DNA of 62,847 bases from an uncultured Alphaproteobacteria bacterium (GTDB lineage: Bacteria; Pseudomonadota; Alphaproteobacteria; Rhizobiales; Ancalomicrobiaceae). Below are positions 16,889 to 25,397 of the stretch, in pieces. Positions within the stretch are counted from its first letter, which is position 1; every line of letters starts with the position of its first letter. Location of the stretch: the NCBI GenBank assembly GCA_937919435.1, contig CALFRR010000110.1, positions 1 to 62,847 of the forward strand, given 5' to 3'. Below the pieces are notes generated by a model. It worked only from the letters and a program-made list of their open reading frames with translations, ran no database searches and had not been told where the DNA came from. A program made the translations under genes and the position numbers.

Positions 16889-17800
16889 TCACACCGGCAG
16901 GTGGACCGCGGCGAAGAACCCGGCGACGCCGAGGAAGTTCACCACCGTCGTCATCGTCGCGATGGTGCAGGCCGGCGGGTCGATGTGGGTGTCGCCGTGG
17001 GCCAGGAACAGCCGGGCGAAGAACTCGCCGAGGAAGGCGCAGACGATGCCGACGATGCCCGCCCACAGGATGCTGCCGGAGGTCGCCGCGGCGATCGCCG
17101 CGGGCAGCGCGATGTGGTGGCTGACCGGCACCAGAACGCCGAACTGCAGGAAGATCAGGCTCGCCGCGGCGATGCCGAACGACAGGAACACGCCGGGACC
17201 GCCGTAGGTGATGCCGAGGTAGCCGGCCATCAGGCCGACGCCGACGCCGATCACCGCGAGTTCACCCGGCTTCGACATGAAAGACAGCCACTTGATGCCG
17301 TCCGACGGATCCCAGAACGAACGCCCCTCCTCGGCCTTGCCGAACAGGCCGGTCTTGCCGAAGGCCAGACGGACGATGATCGCCGAGGTGACCACGGTCA
17401 GGGCGACCGTGTCGGTCCAGGCGACGCCCGGAGCGAAGTTCGGGACCTGCGCGAAGGCCCACTGGATGACGTAGCCGACGATGCCGAAGAGACCGCCGAT
17501 CAGCAGGACGTCGGGCGCCTTCAGACCCATCATCGCCGGAACGATGTTGCGACCGTTGTCGAACTTGCCGACCATCGTGGCATAGGCGCAGGCCGCCACA
17601 CCGGAGGCGAAGCCGCCGACGTGCGGTCCGAAGAGACCGAAGGGGATGCCGAAGAAATCGGTCGCGGCGGGTGCGACACCGATCTGCACGGCGACCCCGA
17701 CCATCACCAGGAAGCCGACGAATTCGAAGGCGGGCAATGCACCGATCGCCGCGCCGAAGATGCCGCCACCGAAGGCGGCGAGAAGACCCAGGAGAGACAT
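16889..17800 (-). CDS. Unknown integral membrane protein, BMC operon 3' end
   Basis: A 303-residue polytopic protein with roughly eight to nine hydrophobic segments and small conserved-looking loops rich in Gly, Pro and charged pairs (FGPHVGGFASGVAA, VGKFDNGRNIVPAMMG, HGDTHIDPPACTIATMTT). I do not recognise a named transporter family; it is not a PduF/GlpF aquaglyceroporin, as there are no NPA boxes. The ATG at 17800 is preceded by GGAGGAAACGC. It is transcribed in the same direction as the pdu operon and lies 209 bp after pduP, so it may be the uptake or export protein for the BMC substrate or product. Function is inferred from position only. Confidence 0.75.
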   Translation of the reverse strand: MSLLGLLAAFGGGIFGAAIGALPAFEFVGFLVMVGVAVQIGVAPAATDFFGIPFGLFGPHVGGFASGVAACAYATMVGKFDNGRNIVPAMMGLKAPDVLLIGGLFGIVGYVIQWAFAQVPNFAPGVAWTDTVALTVVTSAIIVRLAFGKTGLFGKAEEGRSFWDPSDGIKWLSFMSKPGELAVIGVGVGLMAGYLGITYGGPGVFLSFGIAAASLIFLQFGVLVPVSHHIALPAAIAAATSGSILWAGIVGIVCAFLGEFFARLFLAHGDTHIDPPACTIATMTTVVNFLGVAGFFAAVHLPV

Positions 17801-18009
17801 GCGTTTCCTCCGAACTTCGATGGCCGCCGGCCCGACCCGCCGGCGGCTCGTTGTCGTGGCGCCCCACGTCTCCGCCGTCCGGAGGGAGGCCGGACCGAAA
17901 TCGCGGACACGCGAGGTCGTTCGGGCGCAGGCCACCCCGGGCCCACCCCCGTCTTCCGCGTCGGCCCCGCGCCGACGCGCCTTTCGGACGGCCTCCCGAG
18001 GGAAGTCCG

Positions 18010-19431
18010 TCAGATCAGATTGAAGGCTCCGACCAGCGCACAGCGGCGGACCCGGGTGAAGGTCCTGGCCGAGGACAGGCCCTCACCGGTCCGTCCGGCG
18101 ATGGTGAAGGAGGTGTGCCCCTCGCCGCCGAAACCGATGCCGGCGAAGGACGGAGCGTTCTTGACGAAGATGGTCGTCCCGACCGCCCGCGCGAACTCGC
18201 TCATGTGATAGATGTTCGAGGAGTGGATGATCGCCGAGTGATGCAGGCCGTCCTCGACCTCCACCGCGACCGCCACCGCTTCGTCGAAGCCGCCGACCCG
18301 AACCACCGGCAGCACCGGCATCATCAGCTCGTGACGCACCAGCGGGCTGAAGCGGTCGGTCTCGACCACCACCGCACGAACCTCCTCACCGGCGCGGATG
18401 CCGAGTTCGCCGAGGATCACGCTGGCGTTCTGGCCGATCATCTTCGGATTCGGGCCACTGCGATCGGCGTTGAGCGCGATCTTCTCGAGCAACGGCAGAC
18501 CGTCGCCGGAGATCACCACCACGTCGGGCGCCGAGCGGAAGTTGTTCATCAGTTCGTCGGCGATCGCCGCGGTGACGATCACTTCCTTCTCCGACACGCA
18601 GGGCAGGTTGTTGTCGTAGGAATGACCGAGGATGATGTCGCGCGCCGCCTTCGCCGGATCGGCGGTGTCGTCGACCAGCGCCGGCGGATTGCCGGCCGCC
18701 GCACCGATCACCCGCTTGCCCGAGGTCAGCGCCTGATCGACGACGCCGGTGCCGCCGGTCACCACCAGCAGCGCCATCGCCGGATGACGCATCAGCGCCT
18801 GGACGGTCTTCAGCTCGACGACGTCGGTGGTGACCACCAGATTGGCGGGACCGCCGGCCTTCTCGATCGCCTCGTTGATGATGTCGATGGCGGTCAGCGA
18901 GGTCTTCAGAGCCCGCGGATGCGGCGCGAAATAGATCGCGTTGCCGGCGGCCAGCATCGAGATGGCGTTGTTGAACAGCGTCGCCGTCGGGTTGGTGGTC
19001 GGCGTGATCGCATAGATGAGGCCGAAGGGCGCCGGCTCCTCGGTGGTCAGACCGTGGTCGCCCATGTGGGAGGTGCCCGGCAGATCCTCGACGCCGGGGG
19101 TCTTCTCGGCGATCAGGTGATGCTTCTTCACCTTGTCGGCGACCCGACCCATCCGCGACTCGTCGACCGCCATGCGGGCGAGCCGCTGGGCGGAGGCGAC
19201 GCAGGCGATCCTCAGCTCCTCGACGATCGCCTTGCGCTTGGCGAGCCCCATCCGCCGATAGGCGGCGAAGGCGGTCTGGGCGGCGGCGATCGCCGCCTCG
19301 GGATTGGAGAAGACGCCCCGGAAGCCGGTCGCGGAGACGCCGGACGGCGCGGCAGCACCCTCGGTGGTCGCCATCTCGCCGAGAACCCGACGGACGATGT
19401 CCTTCAAGCGCGTGTCTTCGATAGTCATCAT
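18010..19431 (-). CDS. pduP: CoA-acylating aldehyde dehydrogenase, PduP-like
   Basis: A 473-residue CoA-dependent aldehyde dehydrogenase. It would oxidise propionaldehyde (or 3-hydroxypropionaldehyde) to the acyl-CoA with NAD inside the BMC. The catalytic Cys lies in NNLPCVSEKEVIV, the NAD-binding part has TPTTNPTATLFNNAIS and VVTGGTGVV. The N-terminal helix TIEDTRLKDIVRRVLGEM is a classical encapsulation peptide, followed by a short linker. The start is one of two tandem ATGs (19431, 19428) overlapping the pduO stop as ATGATGA. It feeds PduL and PduW. Confidence 0.95.
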   Translation of the reverse strand: MMTIEDTRLKDIVRRVLGEMATTEGAAAPSGVSATGFRGVFSNPEAAIAAAQTAFAAYRRMGLAKRKAIVEELRIACVASAQRLARMAVDESRMGRVADKVKKHHLIAEKTPGVEDLPGTSHMGDHGLTTEEPAPFGLIYAITPTTNPTATLFNNAISMLAAGNAIYFAPHPRALKTSLTAIDIINEAIEKAGGPANLVVTTDVVELKTVQALMRHPAMALLVVTGGTGVVDQALTSGKRVIGAAAGNPPALVDDTADPAKAARDIILGHSYDNNLPCVSEKEVIVTAAIADELMNNFRSAPDVVVISGDGLPLLEKIALNADRSGPNPKMIGQNASVILGELGIRAGEEVRAVVVETDRFSPLVRHELMMPVLPVVRVGGFDEAVAVAVEVEDGLHHSAIIHSSNIYHMSEFARAVGTTIFVKNAPSFAGIGFGGEGHTSFTIAGRTGEGLSSARTFTRVRRCALVGAFNLI

Positions 19432-20441
19432 TTTCCGTCCTTCGTGCGAGCCGCGAAGACGGCCGCCATGGCCTCGGCCACGTCGACGTCCTGTTCCACC
19501 GAGCCGCCGGACACCCCGACGGCGCCGACCACCCGTCCGTCCCGGACGAGCGGCAATCCACCACCGACGACCGTCGTTCCCGCGACGTTCGCCTCTATCC
19601 CGAAGAGCGGGCCGGACGGCCCTGCGAGCGCACCGAGATCGCGCGTCGGCATCCGGACCGCCGCCGCCGTCTGCGCCTTCATCGGCGCCAGCGTCAGGCT
19701 CACCGGCAGGGATCCGTCCATCCGGCGCAACTCGATCGGGCGCCCGTATTCGTCGGCGACCACCAGCACCATCGGCACCCCGATCTCGGCGGCGCGGCGC
19801 ATGCCGGCGGCCACCAGGGCGCTGCTCTCGTCGAGGCCGAACATGGACCCTCCCGTCGGACCGGTCGGGGCGGGGCCGGCCAGCGTCTCGGTGACCCGGG
19901 CGGTCACCTCCCGCTGCTCGTCGATCCGCGCCATGATGAAGAAGAGGTCGGACAGCCGGTTGAAATACTGGAGGAGGTGCGGGTTGACCGGCTCTTCCCG
20001 GCCGAGCCCGACCAGACGACGCTCGGCCCGGCGCACGAAGGTGCGCGCCATGTCGAGCACCGCACCGGCCTTCGACCCGCCCGGCCGGACGAAGCCCTTC
20101 ACCTCGAGCCGTTCCGACTGATAGCGGTCGATCATCGCCTCGAGCCCGGCGACTGCCGCCTGATCGACCCGGAAGGTGCGACCGCGCGGCAGCTTGGCCG
20201 GCTGTTCCGGATCCCAGGGTCCGGAGGCGAGCTCGCCCATCACGTCGATGAACATGCCCTGCAGGCCGGAGATGTCGGCGACCATGTCGTCCCAGCGGAC
20301 CGTCGCCCGGGCGAGACCGAGGGTCGAGGTGACCTCGTCCAGCGTGCCGTAGACTTCGATGCGCAGGCTGTCCTTCGGCACGCGGATGCCGCCGAGGAGA
20401 GACGTGTCGCCCTTGTCGCCACCGCGGGTGTAGAGCTTCAT
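19428..20441 (-). CDS. pduO: Cob(I)alamin adenosyltransferase, PduO-like, two-domain
   Basis: A 337-residue PduO. The N-terminal domain (about 1-190) is the corrinoid adenosyltransferase, starting MKLYTRGGDKGDTSLLGG and containing FVRPGGSKAGAVLDMARTFV and HLLQYFNRLSDLFFIMARI, the ATP- and corrinoid-binding patterns. The C-terminal domain (about 200-335) is the GlcG/HbpS-like heme-binding fold (AAEIGVPMVLVVADEYGRPI, GVSGGSVEQDVDVAEAM). The same two-domain form occurs in Salmonella. It remakes adenosylcobalamin for the dehydratase from Cob(I)alamin supplied by PduS. It overlaps pduN by 4 bp and pduP by 4 bp. Confidence 0.95.
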   Translation of the reverse strand: MKLYTRGGDKGDTSLLGGIRVPKDSLRIEVYGTLDEVTSTLGLARATVRWDDMVADISGLQGMFIDVMGELASGPWDPEQPAKLPRGRTFRVDQAAVAGLEAMIDRYQSERLEVKGFVRPGGSKAGAVLDMARTFVRRAERRLVGLGREEPVNPHLLQYFNRLSDLFFIMARIDEQREVTARVTETLAGPAPTGPTGGSMFGLDESSALVAAGMRRAAEIGVPMVLVVADEYGRPIELRRMDGSLPVSLTLAPMKAQTAAAVRMPTRDLGALAGPSGPLFGIEANVAGTTVVGGGLPLVRDGRVVGAVGVSGGSVEQDVDVAEAMAAVFAARTKDGK

Positions 20442-20689
20442 GACCTGACGTCCACGGTATCGACGATGCCGACGATCGCCGCATCGACCGGGGTTCCGGG
20501 GGGAAGCGTGGCGCGAGCGCCGCCGCCGGTGACGAAGAGAACCTGATCGCCGTTGCCGGCCCCGAGCGTGTCGACCGCGACGATCGTGCCGCCGGTCCCC
20601 TCGATCTCCAGAACCAGCAGCTTGAAGCCGACGAGCGCATCTTCCTTGCGTGTCGCCACCACCGTGCCGATGACCTTGGCCAACTGCAT
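20438..20689 (-). CDS. pduN: BMC vertex pentamer protein, PduN/EutN family
   Basis: An 83-residue BMC-P protein of usual length for the family. It starts MQLAKVIGTVVATRKEDALV, which matches the EutN/CcmL N-terminus, and has the beta-rich core with VAVDTLGAGNGDQVLFVTGG. Pentamers of this protein close the 12 vertices of the polyhedral shell. GGAGA precedes the ATG. It lies 17 bp or more after the flavoprotein gene and overlaps pduO. Confidence 0.94.
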   Translation of the reverse strand: MQLAKVIGTVVATRKEDALVGFKLLVLEIEGTGGTIVAVDTLGAGNGDQVLFVTGGGARATLPPGTPVDAAIVGIVDTVDVRS

Positions 20690-20706
20690 GTCGGTCTCCT
20701 CTCGCC

Positions 20707-21513
20707 TCAGGCGCGATCCAGCTTCAGCCGGAGTTTGACCGCCAGATCGGCGGCCTGCGGGGTCAGACGGTGGCCCGGTCCGAGCCGCAGAGCGGTGCCG
20801 GGTGCGTAGTCCATGAGATCACTCGCGGTGACGATGCTCGGCAGACCGTCGGCCGCACGGGGGGGGGACGCGGGACGCGTCGGCGCGGCCGACGGGCCGC
20901 TCGGGCCGAGGCCCGGGGGAGTGATCAGCATCTGCTCGAGCGTGAACAGGAAATCCGCCTTCGAGGTCAGCCGGACACCGAAGCTCTCGAGCGTCGCCAG
21001 CCGGTCGGCGAGCAGCGCCCACAGGGCCGGCGACCCCTCCGGCACGGCGCCGAGCGCCTCGCCGCGTTTGCCCGCCGGATCGGCACCGTCGCGCACCGCC
21101 AGCACCGACTTGCCGGCGAGCAGCGCACCGAGCACCAGCGTCGTCGCCGGGCTGTCCATCAGACCGAGCGCCAGCCGCGCCGCGGTGTTCATGGTCAGCG
21201 TCGGCACCAACACCAGATCGGCGCGCCGGGTGAAGTCGGAGACGTCGGTCCACGGCTGCAGATCGACGATGGCGGCGGCACCGACCTGGCGCAGCGGACC
21301 CTCGCCGAAGATGTGCTTGGCCGACGGAGTCATCAGAACGGTCAGCGTGTGGTGCGACCGCACCAGCCGGCCCACCGCCTCGCGGCCGGCGGCGAAGCCG
21401 GAGACCGCGCCGGTGAACACGACGAAGACCTCGCGCCGCCCCGTGTCGATCGGTCGTCCGGCCAGTCTGGCCAGGAGCCGGGCAGCCACCTTGTCGACGA
21501 TCGCCTCGTCCAT
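20707..21513 (-). CDS. BMC-associated flavoprotein-fold protein in pduM position
   Basis: About 268 residues. The central part (about 25-175) matches the flavoprotein fold of phosphopantothenoylcysteine decarboxylases (VFVVFTGAVSGFAAGREAV, LMTPSAKHIFGEGPL, ADLVLVPTLTMNTAARLALG). The N-terminal helix DEAIVDKVAARLLARLAG looks like an encapsulation peptide. A Pro/Ala linker leads to a small C-terminal region (APGTALRLGPGHRLTPQAA). The ATG at 21513 has GGAGA five bases upstream; a further ATG at 21525 is possible. It occupies the pduM site between pduL and pduN, but Salmonella PduM is shorter and not a flavoprotein. Role unknown; perhaps a flavin carrier or reductase inside the compartment. Confidence 0.8.
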   Translation of the reverse strand: MDEAIVDKVAARLLARLAGRPIDTGRREVFVVFTGAVSGFAAGREAVGRLVRSHHTLTVLMTPSAKHIFGEGPLRQVGAAAIVDLQPWTDVSDFTRRADLVLVPTLTMNTAARLALGLMDSPATTLVLGALLAGKSVLAVRDGADPAGKRGEALGAVPEGSPALWALLADRLATLESFGVRLTSKADFLFTLEQMLITPPGLGPSGPSAAPTRPASPPRAADGLPSIVTASDLMDYAPGTALRLGPGHRLTPQAADLAVKLRLKLDRA

Positions 21514-21528
21514 CGCCCTCTCCATCGC

Positions 21529-22197
21529 TCAGCCTCGGACCATCAGCATCCCGGTCTGACCGGTCCTGACCCAACAGGCGTTGGCTTCGTCGGTGTCGAG
21601 ATGCACTTCCGGCCGCCAACCCGGCGCGGTGCGGACCAGCACGTCGTGCAGCGTCGCCGCCCTCGGGCCACCGATCTTCAGATCGACGAGGTCGCCGGCC
21701 TTCACGCCGAGACCGCGCGCGTCCTCGTCGCTGAGATGAACGTGACGGCGGACCACGAAGGCGCCGCCGCCGGCACCGCCGGGCAGCCGGATCGTGCCTT
21801 CCGGTCCGACCAGCGTCACCGCCTGGGTCTCGGCGTCGCGGCCTTCCGAGGCGAGCGACAGGCGCAGTCCGATCGACAGCGCGTCGGTCTGGGCCAGTTC
21901 GACCTGGGAGACGCCGCGCGGCGGACCGAGGACCCGCACGTTCTTCAGCGCGCCCTTCGGGCCGACCACCAGAACCTGTTCCTTCGCCGCGTAATAGCCC
22001 TTCTGATACAGCTCGTTGAACGGCTGCATCTGGTGGCCTTCGCCGAACAGGATCTCGACGTCGCGAACGGTCAGGTGGATGTGCCGGACCGAGACGCCGA
22101 TCGGCACCTCCATCCCGCGCGGGGCCGGTTCGACCGGCAGACGGCCGATCACCGCCCTGGTCACCCGTTCCACCAACTCGTCGGTTTCGAACAACAT
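21529..22197 (-). CDS. pduL: Phosphate propanoyltransferase, PduL
   Basis: A 222-residue PduL-type phosphotransacylase, unrelated in fold to Pta. It converts propionyl-CoA and phosphate to propionyl-phosphate and recycles CoA inside the compartment. The zinc-binding histidines are visible in VSVRHIHLTV, FVVRRHVHLSDEDA and PEVHLDTDEANAC. The N-terminus DELVERVTRAVIGRL is an amphipathic encapsulation peptide as in other BMC-targeted PduL proteins. It supplies PduW (acetate/propionate kinase at 31855). Confidence 0.96.
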   Translation of the reverse strand: MLFETDELVERVTRAVIGRLPVEPAPRGMEVPIGVSVRHIHLTVRDVEILFGEGHQMQPFNELYQKGYYAAKEQVLVVGPKGALKNVRVLGPPRGVSQVELAQTDALSIGLRLSLASEGRDAETQAVTLVGPEGTIRLPGGAGGGAFVVRRHVHLSDEDARGLGVKAGDLVDLKIGGPRAATLHDVLVRTAPGWRPEVHLDTDEANACWVRTGQTGMLMVRG

Positions 22198-22235
22198 CGG
22201 GCTCTCTCCCGCTCAGTCTTCGGTTCGACCGGAGG

Positions 22236-22955
22236 TCAACGGCGACCCCGCCGCTTGCGCGCTCCGTGCGGGGCCGGCGCGGACGGCTTGGGAGGTTCGC
22301 CACCCGAGGGCGGCGGAACCGGTGCGGGTTCTTCGTCCTCGACACCGGCATCCGCCTCGACGGCTTCGACCGCCGGCTCGGCGGCCTCGACCGCGGCGGG
22401 CTCGACCACCGGGATCTCCACGATCTCCGGCTCGACGGGTGCCGCCGGCTCCGGCGCGATCGGCGCTTCGACCGGCGCAGCGACGGGCTCGGGCTCGACC
22501 TCCACCACCGCGACCGGTTCGGGTGCGGCGACGACCGGCTCGGCGGCCAACGGTTCGGGAGCGGCCGGCTCGGGGGTGACCTCGGGCGCGGTCGGAGCGA
22601 CCGGTTCCGGCGCCGCTGCCGGCGGGGCGGGTGGGGTCGGCGCCCAGGTGTTCTTCGCCTTGGGCTTGTAGACCCCGAGGTCGACCAGACGGATGCGCTC
22701 GCCGACGTCGGTGGCCGGGCGCGGGATCACCGAACAGGCGGCGACCCTGCCGATCCGCTCGGCGGCGGCGATCCCGGCGGCGACCGCCGCCTTCACCGCA
22801 CCGACGTCGCCGACGAACTTGATGGTGACGAGCCCGCCCCCCTTGGCGTTTTCGGCGCCGAGGAGCGTGACGTTCGCCGATTTGACGACCGCGTCGGCGG
22901 CGGCGATCGCCACCACGTAACCGACGGTCTCGATGGAGCCCAGGGCTTCCGTCAT
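22236..22955 (-). CDS. BMC-H shell protein with long acidic Pro/Ala-rich C-terminal tail
   Basis: A 239-residue shell protein. Residues 1-90 are a BMC-H domain close to PduA/J (EALGSIETVGYVVAIAAADA, ending VIPRPATDVGERI), but the pore loop reads AENAKGGGLVTI, with one extra residue and no Ser compared with the KIGSG of the PduA at 29164. Residues about 105-225 are low-complexity, built from Pro, Ala, Glu and Val (PEPVA-like units), with almost no basic residues until the end, which is strongly basic (PHGARKRRGRR). It takes the PduJ/PduK position. PduK also has an extension, but PduK's is iron-sulphur-like; no cysteines are in this tail. ATGA overlap with pduH. Confidence 0.9.
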   Translation of the reverse strand: MTEALGSIETVGYVVAIAAADAVVKSANVTLLGAENAKGGGLVTIKFVGDVGAVKAAVAAGIAAAERIGRVAACSVIPRPATDVGERIRLVDLGVYKPKAKNTWAPTPPAPPAAAPEPVAPTAPEVTPEPAAPEPLAAEPVVAAPEPVAVVEVEPEPVAAPVEAPIAPEPAAPVEPEIVEIPVVEPAAVEAAEPAVEAVEADAGVEDEEPAPVPPPSGGEPPKPSAPAPHGARKRRGRR

Positions 22956-23464
22956 GAAGTCGCTCCTCGCGTGTCGAACCGGCGGACGATCTCGGCGACC
23001 AGCCGGGCGATCGTCGTCTCGTCCACCTCGGGGGATGCGGTCGGAGCCGGCGCGGCGGCCGGCTTCGGAGCCGAACGGGCGGGGGGCGGGGCGGCCGCGT
23101 GTTCCGGCTCGTCGACGAAGCGGAACGGCAGACGCACCACCAGACGCGCCGCATTGCTGCCGAAACGCCGGGCGACCGCTTCCGGCCGCTCCGCGAGATC
23201 GCCGGTGAGCACCGGCCGCTCCGGCGGCATGTGGGATTCGTGGAGAACGATGCGGCCGCGGCCGATCGCCAGACCGATGCCGAAGGTCGACGACCGCGCC
23301 ATCTCGTAGGCGGCGGCCACCGGCTCGACTTCTTCGCCCGGATGCACCCGGATCGGCACGCCTTCCTCCTCGGCCCCGAACGAGGCGAAGCGGACCAGCG
23401 CTTCGGCGCCCGGGTCGAGCAGAGCGACGTGCACCGCCGGAGAGGTCGGGACGAAATCAGCCAT
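22952..23464 (-). CDS. pduH: Diol dehydratase reactivase small subunit, PduH-like, with C-terminal extension
   Basis: A 170-residue protein. The first 115 residues match the small subunit of the dehydratase-reactivating factor (FGAEEEGVPIRVHPGEEVE, AARSS-like AYEMARSSTFGIGLAIG, FGSNAARLVVRLPFR). Salmonella PduH ends there at about 116 residues; this one continues with a Pro/Ala linker and a terminal helix DETTIARLVAEIVRRF that looks like an encapsulation peptide placed at the C-terminus. It overlaps pduG by 8 bp. With PduG it exchanges damaged cobalamin for fresh cofactor using ATP. Confidence 0.9.
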   Translation of the reverse strand: MADFVPTSPAVHVALLDPGAEALVRFASFGAEEEGVPIRVHPGEEVEPVAAAYEMARSSTFGIGLAIGRGRIVLHESHMPPERPVLTGDLAERPEAVARRFGSNAARLVVRLPFRFVDEPEHAAAPPPARSAPKPAAAPAPTASPEVDETTIARLVAEIVRRFDTRGATS

Positions 23465-25307
23465 TGCCGTTCGCTCCCGGGATCGGTTGGGCGCGCGACA
23501 GGACCAGACCGGTCGCCACCGCGTTGATCGGCCCGAGCTCCCCGCGGATGTTGGCGGTGCCGATGACGATGCCGTAGGGCGCCAGAATGTCGGTCAGCAT
23601 CCGCGCCACTTCGAAGTCGAGGCCGGAGCCGCCGACCACCGCGACGAACTGCAGCGCCCGGATGTTGCCGGCCGGCGCCACCGCGGTCAGCGCGCGGATG
23701 GCGTTGCGCACGAACACCCGCCGCTTGGCCTCGCGGCGCACGGTGCGGATCCGGTCGAGGGTGTGGTGGGTCGGGATCGGCACCAGCCCTTCACGGGTGA
23801 TCAGCGCGACCCGGCCGAACAGCCGCGGATCGAGCGGATCCTTGAAGAACTTGACCGAATTGTCCTCGTGGCGGATGTGGAACAGGCTCTCCACCTTGGC
23901 CAGCGGCCACCGCTTGATGTTCTCGGCGACGTCGCTGTCGGGATAGCCGGGCAGATCGAGCTCGCGCTGGATCAGCATGGTGACCATGTCGCCGGCCCCG
24001 GCGAGATGCATGCTGCGGACCGGCTGGCCCTTGGTCAGGATCGCCGCGTCGGTCGAGCCGGCGCCGAGATCGAGGATCGCCAGCGGAATGTCGATGCCGG
24101 GCGTGGTCAGCGTGCCGAGGATCGCCATGTTGGCCTCGACGCCGCCGAGCTCGCACTTCACACCGAGTTCGACGTGCAGCGCCTCGGCGAGCTTCTCCAT
24201 CAGGAGACGGTCGGTGTTGACCATCGCCGCGAGACCGACGGCGTTCTCCATCGAATATTCGTGGGCGAGACCGCCGGCGACCGGCTGCGGCACCAGACAG
24301 TCGACCGCCAGCACGTCGCGGATCGCGATCTGGCCGGCCGGCTTGCCGGTGACGTTGCTCATCGTCTGGCGCACCCGCTCGACCATGCCGCCGACGTTGG
24401 TGCCGGGCTCGCCGGTCACGTCCTTCAGCGGATGGGCGCGGGCGAGCCCGTCCATGATCGCGTCGGCACCGCCGTCCATCGCCACGCTGACCGTCTGACC
24501 TTCGCCGATCAGGCGCAGCGAGCCGGCGGGAATCCGCCGGGTCTGGACGTCGCCGGCCGGAGTCCGCACCACCACCGCCGACCTCAGCCCGATCAGGGCC
24601 TTGGCGATCGGGATGATCATCGCGGTCTCCTGCGACGTCAGCTTGAACAGGGTGGCGATGCCGTAGGGATTGGACAGTTGCTGGATCGACTGGCCGTGAT
24701 CGGCGACTTCCACCGCCGCCATCATGCCGATCGGCACCTGCTCGATCAGCTGCACCTCGTCGACGATCGGCAGCACCTTGGGCAGGCGGTTGGCGATCAG
24801 CACGCCGTCGTCGCCCTGGACGATGGCGCCCTGCACGTCGACCCCGCGCTCGAGCGCGGCGACGATCGCGCCCGCGGCCTTCTCGAAATTGAAGGCGCGC
24901 GGCACGACGGCGATCACCGGCCGGCCGGGGGCGACCACCTCGAGGTCACCGATCGGCGTCGTCTCGCCGACACCGATGCCCAGGCCACCGGGCGAATTGG
25001 GGTTGTGGCCGATCATCGAACTCTCGGTGATCAGCGTCTCGGTGATCGTCTCCATGGCGATGTCGCCGATCACCGGCGTCGCCTCGTTGAGGAGGATCAG
25101 ATCGATCGCAGAAATCTTCAGCCCGGCCTGCTCGACCGCGGCCTCGAGCGCGCGACGCACGCCCGGCACGTTGGCGACGGTTCCCTTGATTCCGGTGGTC
25201 GGCACGCGGCTCGAAGCCAGAAACCGCGGCGGAACGCCGGGGCCGGACACTTCGGCCAGAGCGACTTCCGTCGTGGAATTGCCGATGTCGACGCCGGCGA
25301 TCTTCAT
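23457..25307 (-). CDS. pduG: Diol dehydratase reactivase large subunit, PduG
   Basis: A 616-residue ATPase of the DdrA/PduG family (Salmonella about 610). The N-terminus MKIAGVDIGNSTTEVALAEV is the actin-like phosphate-binding motif; a second is AILDLGAGSTDAAILTKG near residue 415. The open frame extends upstream but the ATG at 25307 gives the conserved start. It works as a molecular chaperone releasing inactive cobalamin from PduCDE. It lies about 90 bp after pduE, the largest gap inside the operon core. Confidence 0.95.
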   Translation of the reverse strand: MKIAGVDIGNSTTEVALAEVSGPGVPPRFLASSRVPTTGIKGTVANVPGVRRALEAAVEQAGLKISAIDLILLNEATPVIGDIAMETITETLITESSMIGHNPNSPGGLGIGVGETTPIGDLEVVAPGRPVIAVVPRAFNFEKAAGAIVAALERGVDVQGAIVQGDDGVLIANRLPKVLPIVDEVQLIEQVPIGMMAAVEVADHGQSIQQLSNPYGIATLFKLTSQETAMIIPIAKALIGLRSAVVVRTPAGDVQTRRIPAGSLRLIGEGQTVSVAMDGGADAIMDGLARAHPLKDVTGEPGTNVGGMVERVRQTMSNVTGKPAGQIAIRDVLAVDCLVPQPVAGGLAHEYSMENAVGLAAMVNTDRLLMEKLAEALHVELGVKCELGGVEANMAILGTLTTPGIDIPLAILDLGAGSTDAAILTKGQPVRSMHLAGAGDMVTMLIQRELDLPGYPDSDVAENIKRWPLAKVESLFHIRHEDNSVKFFKDPLDPRLFGRVALITREGLVPIPTHHTLDRIRTVRREAKRRVFVRNAIRALTAVAPAGNIRALQFVAVVGGSGLDFEVARMLTDILAPYGIVIGTANIRGELGPINAVATGLVLSRAQPIPGANGNG

Positions 25308-25397
25308 GAGTTCGTTCCCGCTTCTTCGTTCGTTGCGGCGAGGCGGCGCGCGGACGCGCCGTCTCGTCGTTGTCGACATGAGGATCGGAGCCGATCC

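Noticed and set aside
16889..17800. PduF-type glycerol/propanediol facilitator
   Set aside because: Membrane protein in the right place, but no NPA boxes and unlike the MIP family.
18010..20640. pduP read as an 876-residue fusion extending through pduO and pduN
   Set aside because: The frame stays open upstream, but the conserved PduP N-terminal helix starts at the tandem ATG, and pduO and pduN are clearly encoded in the other frames.
22236..22955. Tail of the shell protein as a frameshift artefact
   Set aside because: The reading frame, ATGA overlap with pduH and codon-position bias are consistent across the whole gene; the repetitive tail is unlikely to come from a single indel.
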